In this document: in pieces, positions 44,799 through 52,685 of the stretch
Position numbering within the stretch: the stretch's first letter is position 1
How the letters are laid out: each line of letters opens with the position of its first letter
Source: a virus
Virus record (IMG/VR): IMGVR_UViG_3300020220_000072
Coordinates: 1 to 52,857 of that record
Length of the DNA: 52,857 nt
Direction: 5' to 3' (one strand)
Made by a program: the position numbers and the translations under genes
The notes under the pieces: generated by a model
What the model saw: only the letters and a program-made list of their open reading frames with translations
Database searches by the model: none
Told to the model about the DNA's origin: nothing

Positions 44799-46258
44799 CA
44801 AATTTGATTATCAAGAAGAAAAACGAAGTATTTTTAACAATTGAATCAGAACCTCATGTTTACTATGAACTTTCAGATTATTTTACATTTGATGTTCCTG
44901 GTGCAAAGTTTATGCCTCAATATAGAGGTAAATACTGGGATGGAAAAATACGTCTTTTTGATCTTCGATTAAATCAAATCTATGTTGGTTTATTGGATAA
45001 AGTTATTTCTTTTTGCAAAAACCACGACTATTCATACGAGTTTGAAAATAATAAATTTTATGGTCTTCCATTTGAAGTGAATGATAACATTTCGTTAGAA
45101 GGGATTAAAGATTATGTAAAATCTATTAGTACACATCTTCCAAGAGATTATCAAATTCAAGGTGTTTACGATGCATTAAAACATAATAGGAAACTTTTAA
45201 TTTCACCAACGGCATCTGGTAAATCGTTAATGATTTATTCTATTGTAAGATATTTTGTTTCTCAGCAAAAAAAGATTTTAATTGTGGTTCCAACCACATC
45301 ACTGGTGGAGCAAATGTATAAAGACTTTCAAGATTACGGATGGGATGCTGAAAATTATTGTCATAAAATTTATCAAGGAAAAGAAAAAAGTACGGAAAGT
45401 TTTGTAGTAATTACAACTTGGCAATCAATCTACAAACTAAGTAAATCATTTTTTGAAGATTTTGATGTAGTAATTGGAGACGAGGCTCATTTATTTAAAT
45501 CAAAGTCACTAATCACAATTATGTCTCATTTGCATAATACAAAGTATCGTTTTGGATTTACTGGTACATTGGATGGAACTCAAACTCATAAATGGGTATT
45601 AGAAGGATTATTTGGTCCATCTTATAAAATAATTAGAACTGATGAGTTAATTGAAAAGGGTTATCTTTCAAAATTTAACATCAAAGTTTTAACTCTTAAA
45701 CATCCTTTTAAAAGATTTGAATCTTATGAAGATGAAATCCAATATTTAATCAGTCATGAAAAAAGAAATAATTTTATTAAAAATTTAACTCTAAATCTTA
45801 AAGGAAACACTTTAGTTTTGTATAGCAGAGTCGAAAGTCATGGACAAATACTTTATGATTTAATAAATAAGGATAAGAATGAAAACAGAAAATGTTTTTT
45901 CATTCATGGTTCTGTAGATGTGAAAGAAAGAGAATTAGTTAGAGAAATTACTGAGAGAGAAACAGATGCAATCATTGTGGCTTCCTACGGTACTTTTTCC
46001 ACTGGCATTAATATTCGAAATCTTCATAATGTTATTTTTGCTTCACCGAGTAAATCAAGAATTCGAAATCTCCAATCAATCGGAAGAGTGCTTAGAAAAG
46101 GAGAAGGTAAAATAAAAGCAACACTTTATGATATTGCCGATGATGTATCAAAAAATTCTCAACGAAATTATACACTCAATCATTTAATTGAAAGAATTAA
46201 AATCTACAACGAAGAAAATTTTAACTATGAGATTATAACAATCAACTTAAAACAATGA
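44795..46258 (+). CDS. uvsW: superfamily 2 helicase UvsW
   Basis: The 487 residues compare with 503 for T4 UvsW, which unwinds R-loops and branch-migrates recombination and replication forks. The N-terminal 110 residues form the double-stranded-DNA-binding domain (AKFMPQYRGKYWDGKIRLFD). Motifs present are the Q-type LPRDYQIQG, Walker A SPTASGKS (137-144), DEAH (229-232), motif III GFTGTLDG, and motif VI QSIGRVLRKG near 427-436. All catalytic residues are intact. The ATG overlaps the uvsY stop and the stop overlaps the next ATG (both ATGA), so three genes form one translationally coupled unit. Confidence 0.96.
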   Translation: MTNLIIKKKNEVFLTIESEPHVYYELSDYFTFDVPGAKFMPQYRGKYWDGKIRLFDLRLNQIYVGLLDKVISFCKNHDYSYEFENNKFYGLPFEVNDNISLEGIKDYVKSISTHLPRDYQIQGVYDALKHNRKLLISPTASGKSLMIYSIVRYFVSQQKKILIVVPTTSLVEQMYKDFQDYGWDAENYCHKIYQGKEKSTESFVVITTWQSIYKLSKSFFEDFDVVIGDEAHLFKSKSLITIMSHLHNTKYRFGFTGTLDGTQTHKWVLEGLFGPSYKIIRTDELIEKGYLSKFNIKVLTLKHPFKRFESYEDEIQYLISHEKRNNFIKNLTLNLKGNTLVLYSRVESHGQILYDLINKDKNENRKCFFIHGSVDVKERELVREITERETDAIIVASYGTFSTGINIRNLHNVIFASPSKSRIRNLQSIGRVLRKGEGKIKATLYDIADDVSKNSQRNYTLNHLIERIKIYNEENFNYEIITINLKQ

Positions 46259-46650
46259 ACGAAGACTTTCTAGCAATTTTAAAATTAGTATCTGGTGAAG
46301 AAGTTCTTTCAATAGTAAATTACATTGATGATGAGAAACTTCTCATCTTAGATTGTCCTGTTTTAATGAACTCTAATGATCATGAACAAATGGGAATAAA
46401 TGTTGTTAGAGTAGAACCTTGGATAAAAACAGGAAATGAATCTTTATACATGATGTCAATGGATAAAATTATTACCATTAGTGAAGTTACAGACTCTAAA
46501 ATTATGAAAATTTATAATAAATTTATAAGTTGTTATTTTTACAAAAAAAATACTGATTACATTGACAACTCCAAACTAACAAAAGATCAAGGGTACATCA
46601 GTACAGTTGAAGAAGCAAGAGCTACTCTAGAGAAACTCTATAATAGTTAG
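46255..46650 (+). CDS. Sm-like-fold hypothetical protein, 131 residues
   Basis: Overlaps uvsW by four bases. The N-terminal 80 residues have the Sm/LSm-like strand order: LAILKLVSGEEVLSIVNY, LLILDCPVLM, a loop, then VVRVEPWIKTG and YMMSMDKIITISEV. Similar short proteins near uvsW are known to me from cyanomyoviruses, where they carry LSm-like annotation. The C-terminal 45 residues are helical and charged (EEARATLEKLYNS). A role in RNA binding or regulation is only a guess from the fold. It ends the uvsY-uvsW unit; a promoter region follows. Confidence 0.7.
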   Translation: MNEDFLAILKLVSGEEVLSIVNYIDDEKLLILDCPVLMNSNDHEQMGINVVRVEPWIKTGNESLYMMSMDKIITISEVTDSKIMKIYNKFISCYFYKKNTDYIDNSKLTKDQGYISTVEEARATLEKLYNS

Positions 46651-46711
46651 TATATATTATTCATCAACCTCCACAGAGTTATTATAACAAGAATTGATAC
46701 TCTTGTCAAGT

Positions 46712-46740
46712 TTGTCAAAATCATTATTTTATGTTATCAT
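46712..46740 (+). promoter_or_regulatory. sigma70-type promoter upstream of gp55
   Basis: A -35 box TTGTCA (46712-46717), exact 17-base spacer and -10 box TATCAT (46735-46740) lie in the 114-base gap before gp55. An additional TTGTCA lies at 46703-46708. Each box has one mismatch to the bacterial consensus. This is the type expected for early or middle transcription by host polymerase of the late sigma factor. Confidence 0.7.
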
Positions 46741-46749
46741 TTTGATAAC
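46733..46749 (+). promoter_or_regulatory. palindromic operator candidate over the gp55 -10 box
   Basis: GTTATCA-TTT-TGATAAC is a perfect seven-base inverted repeat with a three-base spacer. It covers the -10 box and the expected start point (about 46747). It could be a repressor or activator site, or a hairpin at the 5' end of the mRNA. Confidence 0.5.
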
Positions 46750-46764
46750 GAAATATAAGTAAAA

Positions 46765-47262
46765 ATGTCAAAAGTATTTTTGCCGATGCCAAAGAAGAAA
46801 AAACCAGAGCATTATGTCAATAACAGCGACTTTCTTCAGGCAATTATTGTCTATAAAAGAGAAGTTGCTCAAGCAGAACAGTTAGGTCTTCCAAAACCTT
46901 TACTTACTAATTACATTGGTGAGTGTTTTTATAAGATGGCAAATCACCTTGCCTATAAACCAAATTTTGTAAATTACATGTTTAAAGACGACATGATTGG
47001 TGATGGAATTGAAAATTGCGTTCAATGTGTCACAAATTTTAATCCAGAGAAATCTACAAATCCTTTTGCTTATTTTACTCAAGTTATTTACTATGCGTTT
47101 CTTCGTAGAATACAAAAGGAGAAGAAGCAATTAGAAATTAAATCTAAAATTATAGAAAGATCGGGATATGATGAGGTTTTTTCTGTAGATGACTTGACAT
47201 CTGGTATGGGTGGAGATTATAATACTATAAAGGATAATGTTCATAACAGACTAAACCGTTAA
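46765..47262 (+). CDS. gp55: late-transcription sigma factor gp55
   Basis: The 165 residues compare with 185 for T4 gp55, a minimal sigma-like factor that recognises only the -10-type TATAAATA element and needs the gp33 coactivator and gp45 clamp. The core shows the region-2-like helices: LPKPLLTNYIGECFYKMANH, DMIGDGIENCVQCVTNFNPE, then NPFAYFTQVIYYAFLRRIQK, where the A-Y-F-T/x-Q-x-x-x-x-A-F-x-R-R-I pattern is the conserved DNA-melting segment. The N-terminus is Lys-rich (MPKKKKPEHYVNN), as typical for cyanophage gp55. It shares one base with gp47 (TAATG). It has its own sigma70-type promoter, unlike the late genes it controls. Confidence 0.94.
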   Translation: MSKVFLPMPKKKKPEHYVNNSDFLQAIIVYKREVAQAEQLGLPKPLLTNYIGECFYKMANHLAYKPNFVNYMFKDDMIGDGIENCVQCVTNFNPEKSTNPFAYFTQVIYYAFLRRIQKEKKQLEIKSKIIERSGYDEVFSVDDLTSGMGGDYNTIKDNVHNRLNR

Positions 47263-48302
47263 TGAAAGTCGCAATTATTACCGACCAGCATTTTGGAGCA
47301 AGAAAAAATTCTAAAGTGTTTCATGATTATTTTTTACAGTTTTATAATGATGTCTTTTTCCCAACATTAGAAAAAGAAAATATTAATACAGTGATTGACA
47401 TGGGAGATACCTTTGATAGTCGCAAAGGTATTGATTTCTCGGCACTTTCGTGGGCAAAAAATAATTATTACGATAGACTCCAAAAAATGGGAGTTAAAGT
47501 TCATACAATTGTTGGCAATCATACAGCGTATTATAAAAATACAAACGAAGTAAATGCGGTAGATTTATTACTTCGGGAATATAAAAATGTTACTGTGTAT
47601 TCAGATCCTAAAGAAATTGAATTAGATAATCTTAAGGTTCTTTTAATACCGTGGATTAATGCGTCTAATGAACAAAAAACTTTTCGCAAAATTAAAAATA
47701 CCACTGCTTTGGTTGCGATGGGTCATTTGGAACTAAACGGATTCTATGCTCATCGGGGACATGTCATGGATTGTGGAATGGAAACACAAATCTATGATAA
47801 ATTTGAAAAAGTTTTTTCTGGTCATTATCACACACGATCAAGTAATGGTAAAATTTTTTATCTTGGAAATCCTTATGAAATTTATTGGAACGATTTAAAT
47901 GATAAAAGAGGATTTCATCTCTTTGACACAGAAACGTTAGATCATCTTCCAATTAATAATCCTCACAGAATGTTTTATAGTCTTTATTATGAAGATACTC
48001 CGCATCAAACATTTAATAGTTCACCTTTTGAAGGCAAAATTGTAAAAATAGTTGTTAGAAAAAAAACCGATTCAAAACAATTTGAAAAATTTGTTGATAA
48101 ACTTTTTGAATCTAACGTTCAAGATTTAAAAATTGTTGAAACAATGGAACTTCCATCGGATGATAAATTTGAAGCAGAAGAGTGTGAAGATACTCTTTCA
48201 ATTTTAAATCGTTATGTAAATGAGTCAGAAACTCAAATGGATAAATCTAAAATTGTAAATCTTCTTCAAACTATATACAAAGAGGCTTGTGAAATGGTAT
48301 AA
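47262..48302 (+). CDS. gp47: recombination endonuclease subunit gp47 (Mre11-like)
   Basis: The 346 residues compare with 339 for T4 gp47, the nuclease subunit that with gp46 resects DNA ends. All metallophosphoesterase motifs are present: Asp8 and His10 (ITDQHFGARKN), Gly48-Asp49 to Asp52 (MGDTFD), Gly85-Asn86-His87 (IVGNHTAYY), the H in MGHLELNGF, and GHYH at 187-190. The C-terminal 100 residues hold the gp46-contact region, ending KIVNLLQTIYKEACEMV. It overlaps both neighbours by one base (TAATG at each side). Confidence 0.96.
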   Translation: MKVAIITDQHFGARKNSKVFHDYFLQFYNDVFFPTLEKENINTVIDMGDTFDSRKGIDFSALSWAKNNYYDRLQKMGVKVHTIVGNHTAYYKNTNEVNAVDLLLREYKNVTVYSDPKEIELDNLKVLLIPWINASNEQKTFRKIKNTTALVAMGHLELNGFYAHRGHVMDCGMETQIYDKFEKVFSGHYHTRSSNGKIFYLGNPYEIYWNDLNDKRGFHLFDTETLDHLPINNPHRMFYSLYYEDTPHQTFNSSPFEGKIVKIVVRKKTDSKQFEKFVDKLFESNVQDLKIVETMELPSDDKFEAEECEDTLSILNRYVNESETQMDKSKIVNLLQTIYKEACEMV

Positions 48303-48571
48303 TGTTCATCTTAACAGTAAAAGGAATGGAAGATGATGGTGCCTATGCTTTAGAAGCACGAGATGGTGAAAAAATGTTACTTTTGTTTGAAGAGGAAGAT
48401 GATGCTGAAAGGTATGCATTGTTGCTCGAAGAAGAAGATGAAGAGTATCCAGAAATGAGAGTTATTGAAGTAGACGATAAAATTGCAATTAAAACTTGCG
48501 AGATGTATAATTATGACTATAGTGTAATTACCCCAGAAGACATAATAATTCCACCCAGAAAAAGAATGTGA
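48302..48571 (+). CDS. DUF3110 protein, cyanobacterial-type
   Basis: The 89 residues begin MFILTVKGMEDDGAYALEAR, continue with EEEDDAERYALLLEEEDEEY, and end ITPEDIIIPPRKRM: the full pattern of DUF3110, a small family found mainly in cyanobacteria and plastid lineages and in their phages. Very acidic in the middle. It sits between the gp47 and gp46 subunit genes, sharing one base with gp47 and ending ten bases before gp46. The function is unknown. Its position, conserved to my knowledge in cyanomyoviruses, suggests expression with the recombination nuclease. It is the best single clue for a cyanobacterial host. Confidence 0.88.
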   Translation: MFILTVKGMEDDGAYALEARDGEKMLLLFEEEDDAERYALLLEEEDEEYPEMRVIEVDDKIAIKTCEMYNYDYSVITPEDIIIPPRKRM

Positions 48572-48580
48572 GGTAAATTT

Positions 48581-50293
48581 GTGATTTTGTTTAAAAAAAT
48601 TCGTTGGAAAAATCTCCTAAGCACAGGAAACCAATGGACTGAAATTGATTTTCAAAAAAACAATAATACTTTGATCGTTGGTACAAATGGTGCTGGAAAA
48701 TCAACGGTTCTTGATGCTCTAACATTTTCACTTTTTGGAAAACCTTTTCGTAAAATTAATAAACCTCAATTAGTCAATACCACAAACGAAAGAGAATGTG
48801 TTGTTGAAATTGAATTTTCTATTAGTTCAACCGAATGGAAAGTAATACGTGGAATTAGGCCAGCAGTTTTTGAAGTTCATAGAAATGGAGTTTTATTGGA
48901 TCAATCTGCATCATCTATAGATCAACAAAAATGGTTTGAACAAACTGTTTTAAAAATGAATTATAGATCTTTCACTCAGATTGTAATTTTAGGATCTAGT
49001 ACTTTTGTACCTTTCATGCAACTTTCTGCTGCAAATCGTAGAGAAGTTATTGAAGATTTACTGGACATTAAAATTTTCTCTTCGATGAGTATTCTTATTA
49101 AAGATAAAATTCGTTCGTTGAAAGAAGAAATTAGAACTTTAGAGTTAAAAAAAGATTCTCTAAAGGATAAAATGAAAATGCAAAAAAACTTTATTGAGGA
49201 ACTTGAAAATCGTGGAAATGCCAACATAAATGCCAACCAAGATAAGATTGCCAAGTTAATGGACGAAGTTGGTGTTTATATGCTTGAAAATTCTAAAACC
49301 GAAGAAGATATTTTCCGATACACCAAAGATCAGGAAGAGGTTACTGGTGCCGCCGAAAAGTTAGGGAAACTTAACAATCTTAAGGGTAAAATCTCTCAGA
49401 AAGTATCCAGCACTACCAAAGAGCATAAGTTCTTTACGGAAAATACGGTATGTCCGACTTGCACTCAAACGATTGAAGAAGAGTTTAGGTTAAATAGAAT
49501 TGATGATGCTCAAAATAAAATAAAGGAACTTCAAAAAGGTTTTCAAGAACTTGAAAATACCATAAAGTTTGAACAAGAAAGAGAGCGTCAGTTCACAGTT
49601 CTATCTAAGGAGATTACTAAATTCAATCATGAGATTTCTCAAAACAACACTCGCATTTCTCTTAATCAAAGACAAATACGAGATCTTGAATCTGAAATTC
49701 AAACTCTTACCGAACAACTTGAAAACAGAAATTCTGAACATGAGAAATTAGAACAATTCAGAGAAAATCTCCAAAAAACATTTGAAGAACTTTCTGACAA
49801 AAAAGATGAAATCGTTTATTATGACTTTTCATACTCTTTACTTAAAGATGACGGTGTTAAGACCAAGATTATCAAAAAGTATCTACCATTGATCAATCAA
49901 CAAGTCAATCGTTATCTTCAAATGATGGACTTCTACATCAATTTTAAACTCGATGAAGAGTTTAATGAAACAGTCCAGTCTCCAATTCACGAAGACTTTT
50001 CTTATTCTTCTTTTAGTGAAGGTGAAAAACAAAGAATCGACTTGGCACTTCTTTTTACTTGGAGAGAAGTTGCTAGATATAAAAATTCAACAAACACAAA
50101 TCTTTTAATTCTTGATGAGGTATTTGATAGTTCTCTTGATGGATTTGGAACAGATGATTTTTTAAAAATCATTCGTTATGTAATCAAGGATGCTAACATT
50201 TTTGTGATTTCTCATAAAACTGGACTTGAGGACAGATTTGAAAGTGTCCTAAAGTTTTCTAAGGTAAAGGGTTTTAGTCGTATGGTGGTCTGA
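48581..50293 (+). CDS. gp46: recombination endonuclease subunit gp46 (Rad50-like)
   Basis: The 570 residues compare with 560 for T4 gp46, the SMC-like ATPase partner of gp47. Walker A GTNGAGKST is at 34-42. The Q-loop region is near SFTQIVILGSSTFVPFMQL. A long coiled coil runs from about 170 to 400 and is interrupted by the zinc hook CPTC (291-294). The ABC signature FSEGEKQRIDLALLF begins near 478, and Walker B ILDEVFDSSLDGF has Asp512-Glu513. The switch His is in VISHKTGLEDRF. The start is GTG at 48581 after GAGGTAAATTT, the same ribosome-binding leader as at the 1489-residue gene. Confidence 0.96.
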   Translation: MILFKKIRWKNLLSTGNQWTEIDFQKNNNTLIVGTNGAGKSTVLDALTFSLFGKPFRKINKPQLVNTTNERECVVEIEFSISSTEWKVIRGIRPAVFEVHRNGVLLDQSASSIDQQKWFEQTVLKMNYRSFTQIVILGSSTFVPFMQLSAANRREVIEDLLDIKIFSSMSILIKDKIRSLKEEIRTLELKKDSLKDKMKMQKNFIEELENRGNANINANQDKIAKLMDEVGVYMLENSKTEEDIFRYTKDQEEVTGAAEKLGKLNNLKGKISQKVSSTTKEHKFFTENTVCPTCTQTIEEEFRLNRIDDAQNKIKELQKGFQELENTIKFEQERERQFTVLSKEITKFNHEISQNNTRISLNQRQIRDLESEIQTLTEQLENRNSEHEKLEQFRENLQKTFEELSDKKDEIVYYDFSYSLLKDDGVKTKIIKKYLPLINQQVNRYLQMMDFYINFKLDEEFNETVQSPIHEDFSYSSFSEGEKQRIDLALLFTWREVARYKNSTNTNLLILDEVFDSSLDGFGTDDFLKIIRYVIKDANIFVISHKTGLEDRFESVLKFSKVKGFSRMVV

Positions 50294-50307
50294 ACCACTC
50301 AAGAACA

Positions 50308-50529
50308 ATGCAAGTCCCAAACTGGAAGCACAATTCTGGGAAACCTCAGAAACGAAAACTTAAACCGCAAGCACTGAGGCAAGCAAAAGCACGACTTGCC
50401 CAGTTCAAGAAGTGTCACATGGGTCGTCCAAAAGGCGACCTTTCGTTTTATAATGGGTTCATACGAAAGGAAATCAATGCCTGTCTCTCACGAAATCAAA
50501 TCTCAACTTGCCAAACTGCTTGCTACTGA
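50308..50529 (+). CDS. small basic hypothetical protein, 73 residues, overlapping the next gene
   Basis: ATG at 50308, 14 bases after gp46. The first 36 residues are strongly basic and look coding (MQVPNWKHNSGKPQKRKLKP, then a helix with Ala, Arg and Lys). The second half runs through an intrinsic terminator-like stem-loop (50422-50449) and into the start of the next gene, and it has five Cys in an irregular pattern, so it may be read-through of non-coding sequence. The gene may be real but with an unusual end; an earlier end cannot be placed because no stop exists before 50527. It could be a nucleic-acid-binding peptide. Confidence 0.4.
   Translation: MQVPNWKHNSGKPQKRKLKPQALRQAKARLAQFKKCHMGRPKGDLSFYNGFIRKEINACLSRNQISTCQTACY
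50422..50449 (+). terminator. intrinsic terminator candidate after gp46
   Basis: GGTCG-T-CC, loop AAAA, GGCGACC (50422-50440), then TTTCGTTTT. Seven pairs with one bulged T, and a T tract interrupted by CG. Together with the TATAAT just downstream it marks a transcript boundary before the protease gene. Confidence 0.65.
50449..50454 (+). promoter_or_regulatory. -10 box TATAAT before the protease/VWA gene
   Basis: A perfect TATAAT directly behind the terminator stem, 22 bases before the ATG at 50477. No good -35 box is seen at 16-18 bases upstream, because that position is occupied by the stem-loop. An activator-dependent (middle) or extended promoter is possible. Confidence 0.45.
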
Positions 50530-52663
50530 AGATCTGGTGGTTGAGCACAAGAAAGTTTCTACTGCTTGCTTTAATGTTCATACTCGTGTTCTTACGCTTC
50601 CTCTGTGGGAGAAGGCAAGTAATCTTGTGTATGACCTTCTCGTGGGTCATGAAGTGGGTCATGCTCTCTTCACTCCCGATGAGGATTGGTTGGAGACTGT
50701 AAAAGTTCCTCAGCAGTTTGTGAATGTGGTCGAAGACGCACGTATTGAGAAACTGATGAAACGCAAGTACATGGGTCTTGCCAAAACGTTTTTCAACGGT
50801 TATAAAGAACTGAATGAAGAGGACTTCTTTCAACTTGCGGATGAAAACATTTCAAAATTTAATCTTGCAGATCGTGCTAATCTTTACTTCAAGGTTGGAA
50901 ACTTTGTAACTCTTGATTTCAATCCAGAAGAGAAAGAAATCATTGATCTAATCGCTGCAACTGAAACCTTTGCAGATGTTCTGGTTGCTGCCGAAGAACT
51001 GTATAAGTATTGTAAGAAAGAAAAAGAACAGCAACAGAAAGTTTTTGACTTTGATTCTCATCAACAACAAGGTGACTCTAATTCTTCTGCGAATGAGATG
51101 TCGGAAGAACAACCAAATGATGAGCAAGAAGATCAATCTGATTCTTCACAACCAGAACAATCTGACGAAACTGGATCTTCTTCTGGAGATCAAACGCAAG
51201 ATAATTCTCAAGTTCCTGATAAGGATCCAGAGATTCGTACTGCTGAATCTCTTCAGGATAAAATTCGTGATCTTGTCGGTATGAACGATCAAGAGAATGT
51301 TTATGTGGAAATTCCTCAAGTAAATCTTGATACTGTGATTGCAAGTAATTCTGAAGTTCATGAAGAAATTGATAATTCTTTTAAGATGCAGCAAAAAAAT
51401 AATAATGAAATTGCAACTGAACGTAACATTTCTTCCTGCAATCTATTTGCGAAACCAGACTCGGAGTATCGCAAGTTTAAAGTTGCTGCACAGAAGGAAG
51501 TCAATTATCTGGTGAAGGAGTTTGAGTGTCGTAAGGCAGCAGATGCTTATTCCCGTGCTTCTACTGCTCGCACTGGAGTTCTTGATACCGCTCGTCTTCA
51601 TTCGTACAAGTATAATGAAGATCTCTTTAAGAAAGTTACTGTAATTCCTGATGGAAAGAATCATGGACTAGTTTTTATTCTGGACTGGTCTGGATCTATG
51701 CAAAATGTTCTTCTCGATACTTGCAAACAACTTTTTAATTTGATTTGGTTCTGCAAAAAAGTTGCGATTCCGTTTGAGGTTTATGCCTTTACAAATGAAT
51801 GGAGTCGTTGTCGGTATGATTATGATGAGCAACGTTATGTTCCTGCAGATTTTGATTGTCATTATCAAAAAAAGGAAGGTTTGCTTTGTGTAGAAGATCA
51901 ATTTTCACTCATGAATCTTTTTACCAGTAAGGTTTCTGGTAGAGAACTGGAGCATCAGATGATGAACATTTGGAGGCTTGCTATGTGTTTTATCAACACT
52001 TATACTTGCGAATACACTTACCCATCCCGTTTGTGTCTGTCTGGCACTCCTTTGAATGAAGCACTGATTTGTCTTCATCAGATTCTTCCCAAGTTTCAAC
52101 GTGAGAATAAACTTCAAAAGGTTCAATGTATTGTTTTGACTGATGGTGAAGCATCTTACATTCCTTATCATCAAGAAGTTAAACGTGCTTGGGAAAAAGA
52201 ATCTCATCTTGGAACTCGTCACGTAAATCCCAATAGTGCGTTTCTTCGTGATCGCAAACTTGGAACCACTTATAAGTTTGGTTATGGGTATCATGAATTT
52301 ACCGATATTCTTCTTCGTAACCTAAAAGATAAGTTTCCTACCACTAATTTTATTGGTATTCGTGTTCTTTCTGGTCGTGATGTAAATCGTTTTATTGGTC
52401 TTTATCATTCTCTTTCTGATAAGGACTACAAACAATACATTAAAATTCAAGAAGATTGGAAAAAACTGAAGAGTTTTACCATCACCAAATCTGGTTATCA
52501 TGCATACTTCGGTCTCTCTTCATCGGCACTTTCGCAGGATGCTGACTTTGAAGTTGCTGAATGTGCAACCAAGGCACAGATCAAATCTGCATTTGTTAAA
52601 TCACTTAAAGTCAAAAAGTTTAACAAAAAAGTTCTTGGTGAGTTCATTTCTCTTGTTGCCTAA
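50477..52663 (+). CDS. zinc-metalloprotease-like plus VWA domain protein (CobT-like, cyanophage 'peptidase')
   Basis: From ATG 50477 (AAAGGAAA before it) the product has 728 residues; an in-frame ATG 81 bases upstream lies in the terminator region and is rejected. The N-terminal part has H-E-V-G-H at 58-62 (LVGHEVGHALFTPDEDW), a zincin motif, and a downstream VNVVEDARIEKLMKRKY that could supply the third ligand. An acidic Gln/Ser-rich linker spans about 195-265. The C-terminal half has a MIDAS-type VWA domain: Asp403-Trp-Ser405-Gly-Ser407 (LDWSGSM), then SGTPLNEAL and LTDGEAS. The VWA arrangement resembles CobT, the partner of the AAA protein CobS, which cyanomyoviruses also carry. The substrate is unknown; an AAA-VWA unfolding or proteolysis machine in infection is inferred. 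Confidence 0.85.
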   Translation: MPVSHEIKSQLAKLLATEDLVVEHKKVSTACFNVHTRVLTLPLWEKASNLVYDLLVGHEVGHALFTPDEDWLETVKVPQQFVNVVEDARIEKLMKRKYMGLAKTFFNGYKELNEEDFFQLADENISKFNLADRANLYFKVGNFVTLDFNPEEKEIIDLIAATETFADVLVAAEELYKYCKKEKEQQQKVFDFDSHQQQGDSNSSANEMSEEQPNDEQEDQSDSSQPEQSDETGSSSGDQTQDNSQVPDKDPEIRTAESLQDKIRDLVGMNDQENVYVEIPQVNLDTVIASNSEVHEEIDNSFKMQQKNNNEIATERNISSCNLFAKPDSEYRKFKVAAQKEVNYLVKEFECRKAADAYSRASTARTGVLDTARLHSYKYNEDLFKKVTVIPDGKNHGLVFILDWSGSMQNVLLDTCKQLFNLIWFCKKVAIPFEVYAFTNEWSRCRYDYDEQRYVPADFDCHYQKKEGLLCVEDQFSLMNLFTSKVSGRELEHQMMNIWRLAMCFINTYTCEYTYPSRLCLSGTPLNEALICLHQILPKFQRENKLQKVQCIVLTDGEASYIPYHQEVKRAWEKESHLGTRHVNPNSAFLRDRKLGTTYKFGYGYHEFTDILLRNLKDKFPTTNFIGIRVLSGRDVNRFIGLYHSLSDKDYKQYIKIQEDWKKLKSFTITKSGYHAYFGLSSSALSQDADFEVAECATKAQIKSAFVKSLKVKKFNKKVLGEFISLVA

Positions 52664-52666
52664 ATA
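52659..52666 (+). promoter_or_regulatory. weak late promoter-like site CCTAAATA overlapping the stop codon
   Basis: Two mismatches from TATAAATA. The TAA stop of the protease/VWA gene (52661-52663) is part of it, and the next ATG is 19 bases further on. The same CTAAATA heptamer overlaps the stops of gp14 and gp19. Confidence 0.35.
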
Positions 52667-52685
52667 CCTAAAAAAGTTCATACAA

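Noticed and set aside
46681-46706. ACAAGA ... TCTTGT hairpin after the Sm-like gene considered as a terminator
   Set aside because: Only six pairs with an eight-base loop, low G+C and no T tract follow, so it is not a convincing intrinsic terminator.
50396-50476. ATG at 50396 as start of the protease/VWA protein
   Set aside because: It lies upstream of a terminator-like stem-loop and the TATAAT box; the extra 27 residues look random, and ATG 50477 has a purine-rich ribosome binding site.
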